The translations under genes and the position numbers were made by a program. Shown here one piece after another: positions 51,979 to 59,475 of a stretch of 64,000 nt of DNA. The notes beneath the pieces are model-generated. The model ran no database searches and had not been told where the DNA came from. It saw only the letters and a list, made by a program, of their open reading frames with translations. Position 1 is the first letter of the stretch, and each line of letters starts with the position of its first letter. Where the stretch lies: NCBI RefSeq assembly GCF_000181495.1, contig NZ_ABCF01000004.1, positions 1-64,000 of the forward strand, given 5' to 3'. This DNA is from Bacillus sp. SG-1 (GTDB lineage Bacteria > Bacillota > Bacilli > Bacillales > Bacillaceae_B).

Positions 51979-52455
51979 GTGGCCAATATAGTCCTTACAC
52001 AATATATCATTCTCACTTGGTTGTTTTCTGTCTTTGTATATTACCTTCCGAAAAAGATCCTATTCATTGAAGCTGCCTTTGTTTTTATGGTTCAGGCGAT
52101 CCTACTGCGCAACCACTATTCCATATTAGGTTTGAACCTGGAATATATACAGTTGCCCAACAAAAAAGATCTGTTCATTGCCTTCATTCTGTACAGGAGC
52201 TTCATGCTGCCTATATTTTTCATTTTGCTGCTGAATATCACACTAATGACGAACAAAAAAATCGTGAAATCAGCCATTCTAACGACTGGTGCTGTATTGT
52301 TGTTGCTCCTGGAATGGATGAGCCATAAAGCAGAATTGGTAGGATATAATAATTGGAACCTTCTGCTTCAAACATGTACGAATCTGCTTCTGGTCGCTAG
52401 CACCTTTATTTCATATCAATTAATAAGACGACTCATGAAGAGGGTGATCGTTTGA
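51979..52455 (+). CDS. Membrane protein, CBO0543-like, first of a pair
   Basis: A 158-residue protein with four to five hydrophobic helices. The motif EWMSHKAELVGYNNWN near residue 115 recurs in the next gene as EWVAHKAGIFHYRNGYK, so the two are paralogues. It starts at GTG 51979 after AAAAAGGGA. It overlaps the next gene by 4 bases. Function unknown. Confidence 0.7.
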   Translation: MANIVLTQYIILTWLFSVFVYYLPKKILFIEAAFVFMVQAILLRNHYSILGLNLEYIQLPNKKDLFIAFILYRSFMLPIFFILLLNITLMTNKKIVKSAILTTGAVLLLLLEWMSHKAELVGYNNWNLLLQTCTNLLLVASTFISYQLIRRLMKRVIV

Positions 52456-52976
52456 CAGTTATTTATGATCATCAATTTAATGTAAATGAATGGTTCATAC
52501 TCATCGTTTTAGCCCTCAGTTTTGTTTCCTTATTTTTTTTAAAACCGAGGATGGAACTGCCGCTGTTACTTACCATTTATCTTTTTGGAGTCACCTCCGG
52601 TATGTTTTTTGACCATACGATCAGTCTCAATCCTTTTAACTTTTATGACGTAAATGATACGTCAAACTATCAATTGATCGATTTTATTTCATATGTGATG
52701 TATGGCCCTTTTGCATACTTTTTTGTCTACTTCTATGAAAAGTTTAAGATAACCGGTATGAAAAACATCCTTTACGTCATTATCTGGACCGTAGTTGCCA
52801 TTTGTGTTGAATGGGTTGCCCATAAGGCTGGAATATTTCACTATCGAAACGGATACAAACTGTTCTATTCCATACCCATTTATTTATTTAACCAGACTAT
52901 ACTTATCGGTTTCTCAAACCTTATCCTTTCAGAGTTCAAGCAAAAGCAGAAAATAAAGCAGGTCATAAAAACATAA
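52452..52976 (+). CDS. Membrane protein, CBO0543 family-like, second of a pair
   Basis: A 174-residue protein with about five helices and the shared E-W-x-x-H-K-A motif followed by an aromatic loop. It starts at TTG 52452 overlapping the preceding stop (TTGA), so the two genes are translationally coupled and probably act together. It shares the C-terminal layout with the larger protein at 14.4 kb. Function unknown. Confidence 0.7.
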   Translation: MTVIYDHQFNVNEWFILIVLALSFVSLFFLKPRMELPLLLTIYLFGVTSGMFFDHTISLNPFNFYDVNDTSNYQLIDFISYVMYGPFAYFFVYFYEKFKITGMKNILYVIIWTVVAICVEWVAHKAGIFHYRNGYKLFYSIPIYLFNQTILIGFSNLILSEFKQKQKIKQVIKT

Positions 52977-52994
52977 AAAAATAGGATTTCCCTC

Positions 52995-53024
52995 TTGACG
53001 CTGGAACGCTGTTCAATGTATAGT
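52995..53024 (+). promoter_or_regulatory. Predicted promoter of the T-box 3 leader
   Basis: TTGACG (52995-53000) and TATAGT (53019-53024) are spaced 18 bp apart, about 15-20 bp before the first T-box sequence. Confidence 0.55.
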
Positions 53025-53039
53025 CTATATATACTTTAT

Positions 53040-53275
53040 TGCATAAAAGCATAAAAGCGTTAAAGCAAAGAAGCAATTCGCTGAAATTACATATATGGCA
53101 GCGTGCGAAAGCAGTTACAGAGACTGAATGGGTGGTGTGAATTCAGGCAGCTTACAAGTGAATTACATCGTACATAAAGACTGTCACACAATGAAGTGGG
53201 TGGAAGGTCAATCTTCCATCAACAAGGGTGGTAACGCGGAGCTCCTTCGTCCCTTATGGGTGAAGGGCTTTTTTG
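53040..53275 (+). ncRNA. T-box leader 3, upstream of the deiodinase-like gene and permease
   Basis: The T-box sequence AAGGGTGGTAACGCGG (53224-53239) is exact. The stem I apical part (GACTGAATGGGTGGTGTGAA) and a terminator (CTCCTTCGTCCC ... GAAGGGCTTTTTT, 53242-53273) are also present. The specifier is not certain; TAC at 53153-53155 (in GCTTACAAGTG) is the best candidate and would mean tyrosine. The gene content downstream makes a tyrosine specifier plausible. Confidence 0.85.
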
Positions 53276-53289
53276 TATTCTTTTATAAA

Positions 53290-53437
53290 GGCTCTTTTCT
53301 TAAACTTTGTTGCTATTTAATATAGATTTCATAAAATATGACCTTATTCACAGAAAATATGCTGGTAAGCAAGCAAGAAAAGAGCTAATTCACCTTGTTC
53401 AAGAAAAAAGACCTTATCTTAAATATCGAAAACAGCG
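53290..53437. mobile_element. MITE family I, 148 bp, between T-box terminator and gene
   Basis: The ends GGCTCTTTTCTTAAACTTTG and ATATCGAAAACAGCG are flanked by TTTATAAA (53282-53289) and TTTATAAT (53438-53445), a 7/8 match. About 43 bp of interior are missing relative to full copies. It sits in the 5' untranslated region between the T-box terminator and the ribosome binding site. Confidence 0.8.
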
Positions 53438-53459
53438 TTTATAATAGAGGTGCAGAGAA

Positions 53460-54710
53460 ATGGCTTTGGCAGTCGAGATGATTAAATTACAGTTTGAAAG
53501 ATTAGGTGAAAAACAACAGCATGAGCAGTTGGAACAATTCCTGAGAGGGATGAAACCTAGGAAGGAAGTAAAATCTTTTTCTAAGAAAGATGTGCCTGAA
53601 GAAGTGGTCAAAAGAGCAATCTTGTCGGCAGGAACTTCCCCGTCTGGAGCCAACCAGCAGCCTTGGTCGTTCATCCTCATCTCAGATGAAAAGATAAAGC
53701 AAATAGTTAAACAAGAATTAGCAGAGGATCAAACAATTGTTGAAACTGCTCCATTTCTTGTAGCCTTATTCAAGCAAAAACACGGTGTGGAGATGAATGA
53801 ATCAGGGGAGTCTGTGAAAGTAAAACACTACTATCCAAATGAATCTGCTGGAATTTGTGCCGGATTTTTTATTACAGCACTGAATCAAGCCGGCCTCCAT
53901 TATAATCTTCACAAACCGGTGAAAGCTTTAACAAAGATTTTGCATCGCCCTGACAACGAAGAACCATTCATGCTCTTTTCTATCGGAATTGCAGAAGAAG
54001 AGGCAAATTCAACGGTTCATCGGCCCGGAGACCATATAGTTTCTGACGTAGATCTTGTTGTTCCTGACTCCGGAGACAGCAGGGAAACGCCTTTATCAGG
54101 TGATTATTATCACAGCATTCGAAAGCGACGTAACGTAAGGGACTTTTCTATAGACGGGATAGACAGAACTCTAATACAAAAAGCCTTTCAGTCCTTGGAG
54201 TCAAGTCCGTTCCCGGATTCCTACCGTTTTGCTGTTATCACAAACACAGAAACAAAGAGATTAATCAGGGAAAAAGCTGAACAGGAAGAAAAGAAATTCT
54301 ATGAAGAAAAGATTACCGAAGAATGGAGGGATGTCCTGAAGCCGCTCGGTACAAACTGGGAAAAAGCCCACCTGACGGATGCTCCATTCTTAATCATCGG
54401 ATTCAAGGTGAACAGCAGTGAAGGCAGGGAAACAATTTATTCCCATAAAACTAGACCGATCATATCAGCATCAGTCAATACAGGTATCCTGATGAGCGCC
54501 ATCCATCACGCAAATCTTTGTATGCTGACCCATACACCGAGTCCTATGACCTTTTTAAGGGACTTGTTGAAGCGGCCTAAGAATGAATTGCCAATAGTGG
54601 TACTTCCAGTCGGATATCCTGCAGAAAACTGTGAAGTGCCGAATATAGGTAAAAAACCACTAGAAGAAATTTTGACAACAATGACAGAAAGAGAAGGTGA
54701 AGCATCATGA
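53460..54710 (+). CDS. Duplicated nitroreductase-fold flavoprotein, iodotyrosine deiodinase-like
   Basis: A 416-residue protein made of two FMN nitroreductase-fold repeats. The N-terminal repeat (about 28-180) has LSAGTSPSGANQQPWSFILI and HYYPNESAGICAGFFITALNQAGL but lacks the substrate lid. The C-terminal repeat (about 215-410) keeps the lid region EEKKFYEEKITEEWRDVLKP followed by LGTNWEKAHLTDAPFLIIGFK. The family end PIVVLPVGYPAENCEVPNI follows. This order matches iodotyrosine deiodinase, in which Glu, Tyr and Lys of the lid bind the halotyrosine. Normal IYD is a homodimer of about 220-residue subunits, so here a covalent pseudo-dimer may exist. T-box regulated; it overlaps the permease gene by 4 bases. 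Confidence 0.75.
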   Translation: MALAVEMIKLQFERLGEKQQHEQLEQFLRGMKPRKEVKSFSKKDVPEEVVKRAILSAGTSPSGANQQPWSFILISDEKIKQIVKQELAEDQTIVETAPFLVALFKQKHGVEMNESGESVKVKHYYPNESAGICAGFFITALNQAGLHYNLHKPVKALTKILHRPDNEEPFMLFSIGIAEEEANSTVHRPGDHIVSDVDLVVPDSGDSRETPLSGDYYHSIRKRRNVRDFSIDGIDRTLIQKAFQSLESSPFPDSYRFAVITNTETKRLIREKAEQEEKKFYEEKITEEWRDVLKPLGTNWEKAHLTDAPFLIIGFKVNSSEGRETIYSHKTRPIISASVNTGILMSAIHHANLCMLTHTPSPMTFLRDLLKRPKNELPIVVLPVGYPAENCEVPNIGKKPLEEILTTMTEREGEAS

Positions 54711-56041
54711 ATAACGGATTAAAACGAGAATTAGGAAAATGGCATGGATATGCCTTGATGATAGGGGGAATGATCGGCTCCGGTATCTTCGTCGTAACAG
54801 GAGAAGCAGGAGCACAGGCAGGACCTTCTGTGCCATTCGGCTATGTTGTGCTTTTGCCGGTATTGCTTTGTTCCGCTCTGGCATACTTAATCTTTATGAG
54901 TACGCCGCTAGGGAACAGTCCTGGGGGAGCATATGTCCACATCAGCCGAACGTTCAATAACTACTTTGCAGGCTTCCTGTTCATGTGGTTCCAGTACATT
55001 GCGTTGCTGGGTGTAATGGCGATCATGGCCATTTCGTTCGGTGATTATATCTCAGGTGTTATCGGAGCAGGAAATACGGCAATCTTAGCAACAGCTTTGC
55101 TGCTGGTCTTTTACCTTTTGAATATTATCGGAGTGAAGTGGTTCGGCGTTGTACAACTTGTTATGTCGGCAATTCTCTTTGTAGCGATTCTTGTGCTTGT
55201 AGTACCTGGAGTGTTCTTTATCGAAACTGAAAACTTTTCACCTATGCTGCCAAATGGCTGGAGCGGTTTTGTAGCGATTTTACCATCCTTGTTCTTTGCC
55301 TATTTCGGATTCGAGCAACTGGCACAGGCGGGAGGGGAAATGAAGGACCCACAAAAAGCAATGCCTAGAACAATGCTGATCGGTTCATTTGCAACTGTTG
55401 TCATCTATTTCTTGATCTCGATTGTCGCGTTTGGTGTTGTACCATATGATCAGCTTGCTCAATCACAGAGTGCCATGTTCGACGTAGCATCTGTGTACCT
55501 GCCGGCTGGAGGTAAATGGATTGTCATGACAGGTATCATCATGGCATTTGCGACCACCTTGAACTCCCTGGTAATGGTAGTATCGAGAATGTTGTTTGCA
55601 TTTGCGGAAGACTGTGTCATCCCGGAAGGAATCGCAAAAGTAAACAAACGCTTCAATACTCCACATATTGCGATTACCATCAACACCATCATTGTTCTGG
55701 CCCTTATCTGGACAAGAACTCTCGATTACTTGTTAAATGTTGCTCTGCAAGGGATGTTCCTGATGTACATCGGACATGCAATCGCGATGATCGCACTTCC
55801 GTTTGTCAGACCAGCCTTGTTCCAGACAGCACTCATTAAACCGAAACTGCCTTTGGTCATATTCTGTGGTATCTTTTCTCTAAGTGTATTGCTTTTCTTC
55901 AGTTACACATTGATTTTCTCTGTCATCAAGCTTCTTCTCATCTGGACTGCAGTTGGAATCGTAATTTTCCTGCTTGGCAGAAGACAGGGAAAGAGCAAGC
56001 AGTTTGATTACAAAACACAATTAGAGAATGCCTGGAAATAA
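54707..56041 (+). CDS. APC-family amino acid permease
   Basis: A 444-residue transporter with about twelve helices. The first helix region HGYALMIGGMIGSGIFVVTGEAG has the APC G-S-G-I signature; FAYFGFEQLAQAGGEMKDPQ and MFAFAEDCVIPEGI are further conserved segments. By its place in a T-box operon it is probably an uptake system for the amino acid that the T-box senses, tyrosine being the best guess, or for a derivative. It starts at ATG inside the previous gene (ATGA overlap) after AGAAGGTGAAGC. Confidence 0.88.
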   Translation: MNNGLKRELGKWHGYALMIGGMIGSGIFVVTGEAGAQAGPSVPFGYVVLLPVLLCSALAYLIFMSTPLGNSPGGAYVHISRTFNNYFAGFLFMWFQYIALLGVMAIMAISFGDYISGVIGAGNTAILATALLLVFYLLNIIGVKWFGVVQLVMSAILFVAILVLVVPGVFFIETENFSPMLPNGWSGFVAILPSLFFAYFGFEQLAQAGGEMKDPQKAMPRTMLIGSFATVVIYFLISIVAFGVVPYDQLAQSQSAMFDVASVYLPAGGKWIVMTGIIMAFATTLNSLVMVVSRMLFAFAEDCVIPEGIAKVNKRFNTPHIAITINTIIVLALIWTRTLDYLLNVALQGMFLMYIGHAIAMIALPFVRPALFQTALIKPKLPLVIFCGIFSLSVLLFFSYTLIFSVIKLLLIWTAVGIVIFLLGRRQGKSKQFDYKTQLENAWK

Positions 56042-56071
56042 GATTTTTTGGTTACAATGCTTAAATCACAT

Positions 56072-56112
56072 CAAAAACGTCCTGTGTATTGATACAGGGC
56101 GTTTTGTTTTTG
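56072..56112 (+). terminator. Terminator of the T-box operon
   Basis: AAAACGTCCTGTGT and ACAGGGCGTTTT pair around ATTGAT-like loop sequence, followed by T-rich sequence. Confidence 0.85.
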
Positions 56113-56165
56113 TTATAAGGGTAATTCTCTTTATTTAGTTTTAAATGTAGGTTGAATCATTTTAT

Positions 56166-56483
56166 GGGCCAACATCTCTCAGATTTGTAACTCTCATTGG
56201 CCCATTTAGTCATTTAATGGACCAATATCCCTTTGATTTGTTACTCTCATTGGCCCATTTAACCATTTAATTGACCAACACCCTTTAGAGTCGCAACTCT
56301 CATTGGCCCATTTAACCATTTTATGGGCCAACACCCGTTTAATTTGCAACTCTCACTGGCCCATTTAACCATTTAATGGACCAACACCCTTTAGAGTCGC
56401 AACTCTCATTGGCCCATTTAGTCATTTAATGAACCTACACCCCATACTTTCTTAATTCTCACTGGCCCAATACCAAAAGACAC
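56166..56483. repeat. Phased 53-bp tandem array (array 6, six units)
   Basis: Units start with GGGCCA/GGACCA/TGACCA at 56166, 56219, 56272, 56325, 56378 and 56431, an exact 53-bp step. Each has ATGGGCCAA facing TTGGCCCAT (26 bp between hexamers). The 15-bp spacer between units also makes TGGCCCATT pair with AATGGGCCA. It lies between convergent genes. Confidence 0.88.
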
Positions 56484-56491
56484 TCCGTTTC

Positions 56492-56773
56492 TCAAGAGAA
56501 CAACGTCTTAAGTCTCATATAGGCAAACATAATTCTCGCATGGCGGCCCTCCGGTGTATCTTCATGGAGTTTATCCCTCAGACTATCTATGAATTGACGG
56601 TCACAATGACAGCAGGGCCCATACTGGCTGTAACATTCATCATGCACCTTGCAGGCAGCATCAACTGCATTGACAGGGGATCCGGGACCGCTGCACCCAG
56701 GACCGCAATATCTATAACCCGGAAAAAGGCAAAAGCCATTGGATTTCCTTCGATTTCTCTCTGGGGAATGCAT
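56492..56773 (-). CDS. Small phospholipase A2-like protein (parvovirus VP1-PLA2 type)
   Basis: A 93-residue Cys-rich protein. The calcium loop YCGPGCSGPGSP and the catalytic pair in DAACKVHDECY (His-Asp) are the defining motifs of secreted and parvovirus-type PLA2 domains. The adjacent CCHCD supplies further cysteines. No signal peptide is visible, so it may act in the cell or in the spore. AAGGAGGAATAG precedes the ATG on the minus strand. It converges on the 53-bp array; spoVIF lies upstream in the opposite direction. Confidence 0.8.
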   Translation of the reverse strand: MHSPERNRRKSNGFCLFPGYRYCGPGCSGPGSPVNAVDAACKVHDECYSQYGPCCHCDRQFIDSLRDKLHEDTPEGRHARIMFAYMRLKTLFS

Positions 56774-56944
56774 AACTATTCCTCCTTATAAGCTCTTTAA
56801 TACAAGATATGCGACAGAAACATCATGGCTTGTTCAACAGCCTAAAAGGAAAGGAAATCTCATAACAGTCGGGACTTCCGTTGATACAGGGCCCCTTCCT
56901 CTCACATAGGATGCATAGAGAACCCTTTTGAGAGGAGGTCCAGC

Positions 56945-57190
56945 ATGTTTGGTAATTTCGAAAAAAAGACCGGCGTTAAAATGGATGACATCATGAAGCT
57001 TGCCCAGTCCTTCCAGAACACGAACTTCAAGGATGAAAAGCAAGTCAGAACCATGATTAAAAAAGTGGCTCAAATGGCCAATAAACCTGTCTCCAGAGAA
57101 AAAGAAGAGATGCTTGTACAGGCAATCACCAGCGGGAAAGTACCTAAGGATATGAATGAAATCCAAAAGATGATGAATAAGAAGAAATAA
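56945..57190 (+). CDS. spoVIF: Stage VI sporulation protein F
   Basis: An 81-residue basic protein starting MFGNFEKKTGVKMDDIMKLAQS and ending MNEIQKMMNKKK, matching SpoVIF (YjcC) of Bacillus. The protein is needed for late spore coat assembly. GAGAGGAGGTCCAGC precedes the ATG. A strong terminator follows 5 bp after the stop. It is expected to be expressed late in the mother cell; no promoter could be assigned by eye. Confidence 0.9.
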   Translation: MFGNFEKKTGVKMDDIMKLAQSFQNTNFKDEKQVRTMIKKVAQMANKPVSREKEEMLVQAITSGKVPKDMNEIQKMMNKKK

Positions 57191-57195
57191 TTTGA

Positions 57196-57233
57196 AAAGG
57201 GGTGATCCGAATGCATTCGGATTCCCCCCTTGT
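57196..57233 (+). terminator. Terminator of spoVIF
   Basis: AAGGGGTGATCCGA and TCGGATTCCCCCCTT form a near-perfect stem around ATGCAT, followed by T-rich sequence. Confidence 0.85.
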
Positions 57234-57357
57234 TCATTTACCTTATACTTTGCAAGACTTCAAGAATAAATAATACAGAAAAGATGAACTACATCATTTG
57301 TTTTTATAGTTACATAAACAGTAGACTTATAGGAGAAATAGAAAGAGGGGTTTGCAA

Positions 57358-58446
57358 ATGAAAAAGCTTTTATTAATTGGGGGAGGCCACTCACATCTGC
57401 ATGTGATAAAAAGGCTGCAGAAACATCCATTAAAAGACGTAAGTATTACATTAATCTCCCCTTCAAAGTATCAATATTACTCAGGAATGTTTTCTGGATA
57501 CACAGAGGGTCTATACTCACAGGATGATATCAGAGTGAACCTTCAAAAACTGGCGGAATCTGCTAACATTAACTGGATCGAAGGGGCTGTTCTATCTATG
57601 GATCCAAACCAGAAAGTCGCCTTGACAGATGGAGGAGAAGTCATCAACTTCGATGCAGCCTCATTTGACATAGGCTCTATGACTGCAAGTGTTGACAAGA
57701 TAGGTGCCGCATCCAATGTTCATACTATAAAGCCTAACTACAAGTTTATCGATACAATTGATACTGTACGCAGAGCTACACAAGTTGTCATTGCGGGAGG
57801 CGGCGCGGCAGGGATTGAACTCAGTGCATCCCTTACAGCCTGGCGAAGAAGGAATGGGATACCCACTCCGGTTACTTTGATAACTGGAAGCCGTCTGCTG
57901 AATCAAAAATCTGAGAACATATCAAGGGCAATTGAAAAAGAATTGATCAAGCTGGATATTAACCTGCGCACACATGAAGAGATCACAAGCTTTGATAATC
58001 ACTCCGCTAACTTGTCGAGCGGTGAAAATCTCTCTTTTGATGAACTGATCTGGTTAACAGGGCCAAAAGCACCTGATATATTCAGGCTGTCCAAATTGCC
58101 TGTAGATTCAAAAGGCTATATAGCGGTTGAAGATACCCTGCAGGTAAAACAGTATCCATTTATCTTTGCAGCAGGAGAATGCGCTTCAATGGTCCATTAT
58201 CCTGACTTAGATAAGGCCGGTGTATATGCAGTTAAGCAGGGGCCGGTTTTATACGAAAACATCAAGGGATTTTTTGAAAGCGGAGAGGGACTTCTATATA
58301 AGCCTCAAAGTAAGTATTTATCCATTCTGTCATTGGGGAATAAACGGGGCTTTGCCATGTATGGAAATCGATATTACACAGGCAAACCGGCATGGATGCT
58401 CAAAAATCGGATTGATACTCGTTTTGTTAAACAATATAACCGGTAA
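57358..58446 (+). CDS. FAD-dependent NDH-2-like oxidoreductase (TIGR03169 type, related to the SelD N-terminus)
   Basis: A 362-residue pyridine nucleotide-disulfide oxidoreductase. The unusual start MKKLLLIGGGHSHLHVIKRL, then ISPSKYQYYSGMFSGYTEG and FDAASFDIGS, match the family found fused N-terminal to selenophosphate synthase (SelD) in other bacteria, and also as a free protein. A second dinucleotide motif (VVIAGGGAAGIELSASL) and the terminal FIFAAGECASM complete the fold. The substrate is unknown; a selenium or sulfur link is inference. ATG 57358 with AGAGGGG upstream is chosen over TTG 57352. It is monocistronic here. Confidence 0.8.
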   Translation: MKKLLLIGGGHSHLHVIKRLQKHPLKDVSITLISPSKYQYYSGMFSGYTEGLYSQDDIRVNLQKLAESANINWIEGAVLSMDPNQKVALTDGGEVINFDAASFDIGSMTASVDKIGAASNVHTIKPNYKFIDTIDTVRRATQVVIAGGGAAGIELSASLTAWRRRNGIPTPVTLITGSRLLNQKSENISRAIEKELIKLDINLRTHEEITSFDNHSANLSSGENLSFDELIWLTGPKAPDIFRLSKLPVDSKGYIAVEDTLQVKQYPFIFAAGECASMVHYPDLDKAGVYAVKQGPVLYENIKGFFESGEGLLYKPQSKYLSILSLGNKRGFAMYGNRYYTGKPAWMLKNRIDTRFVKQYNR

Positions 58447-58667
58447 GATTATTAATTAGGATATAGGTAGTAATCGTGCAGAATGGTTTCATCTTGTGCT
58501 CATTTTGCTGCCTATTTTTTCTAAGATAGCTTTTGAAGGGTAAAATGTAAGCTGGATTACAACAGAGGACTCTTGGATTGTATTCGTTAAAATGACATGT
58601 TATAGTTTTTCTGTACCAACTGGTTGGTAGAGACCTTTGAATGTATTAATAGTTGCCTCTTTAATAA

Positions 58668-58785
58668 CGTTGCTTTCGTATAAATTTGAGACCCCGCAAG
58701 CGAACTGAGGAGGCTCACCGTACGCCGCGCGGAGTCGCACAGCTGCAGTGAAATCAATTCGGCACAATTCATACGAAAAATAGCC
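58668..58785. repeat. Shortened family II element
   Basis: It begins CGTTGCTTTCGTATAAATTTG and ends CAATTCATACGAAAAATAGCC, matching the MITE ends as inverted repeats. The interior keeps only CCCGCAAGCGAACTGAGGAG and CGCCGCGCGGAGTCGCACAG. No target duplication is visible. Confidence 0.65.
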
Positions 58786-58847
58786 TTATGGCGGCTTGCT
58801 TTATTGATAGATGGCAACACAACTATTACTAACAGGAGTGGATAAGA

Positions 58848-59275
58848 ATGATTGAAAACATTACAGCATTTTCTAAAGGAATGTACACAGAAGGAACTTC
58901 TCATGGACACAAAGTAATCATTGATGAACCAGCGAGCATGGGAGGTACTGATAAAGGTGCCAACCCGTTGGCAACCCTGCTGATTTCATTAGCTGGGTGC
59001 GAAAATGCTATTGCTAATTTTGTCGCAAAGGAAATCAATTTTGACCTTCAAGGAATTGATTTTGAAGTCAGCGGTGATATCGACCCTAGAGGAATGATGG
59101 GGAAGAGGGAGTCCGCCCGTATTTCAAGAAAATCACTGTAAATGCAAAGGTGCAAACAAGTGAATCTCAAGAGCGAGTTGACGAATTGCAACGAATTGTA
59201 GATGCCCGCTGTCCTATCTATACAACAATGGTCGCTGCAGACGTTGAAATGATCCCTAATTGGACAAAAGAATAA
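58848..59275 (+). pseudogene. OsmC family protein, frameshifted
   Basis: The first frame (58848-59141) gives MIENITAFSKGMYTEGTSHG, then PLATLLISLAGCENAIANFVAKE with the first conserved OsmC cysteine, and then runs out of register at GGGG (59099-59102). In the next frame it continues VRPYFKKITVNAKVQTSES and VDARCPIYTTMVAADVEMI to the stop at 59273-59275, with the second conserved Cys. One extra G would restore a protein of about 142 residues. OsmC/Ohr proteins reduce organic hydroperoxides. Either a recent one-base deletion or a homopolymer error. Confidence 0.85.
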
Positions 59276-59283
59276 CAATACCT

Positions 59284-59316
59284 AAAGGCATGGACTTTGA
59301 GTCCGTGCCTTTTATA
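59284..59316 (+). terminator. Rho-independent terminator
   Basis: AAAGGCATGGACT and AGTCCGTGCCTTTT pair around a 3-nt loop; it lies 9 bp after the OsmC stop. Confidence 0.85.
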
Positions 59317-59475
59317 ATGAGTAAACCTTTGTGTGACAAACCGTCTATTCTGTTGTCCAAAGTGTCCGGTTTCTGTACATTTCAGACACACTCATGCGGA
59401 ATATATACTGACTTCACGCCTGGCACAGTTCTTGCTTGATATAAAAGAAGAAGGTATAAACAGGAGGTCATATAA

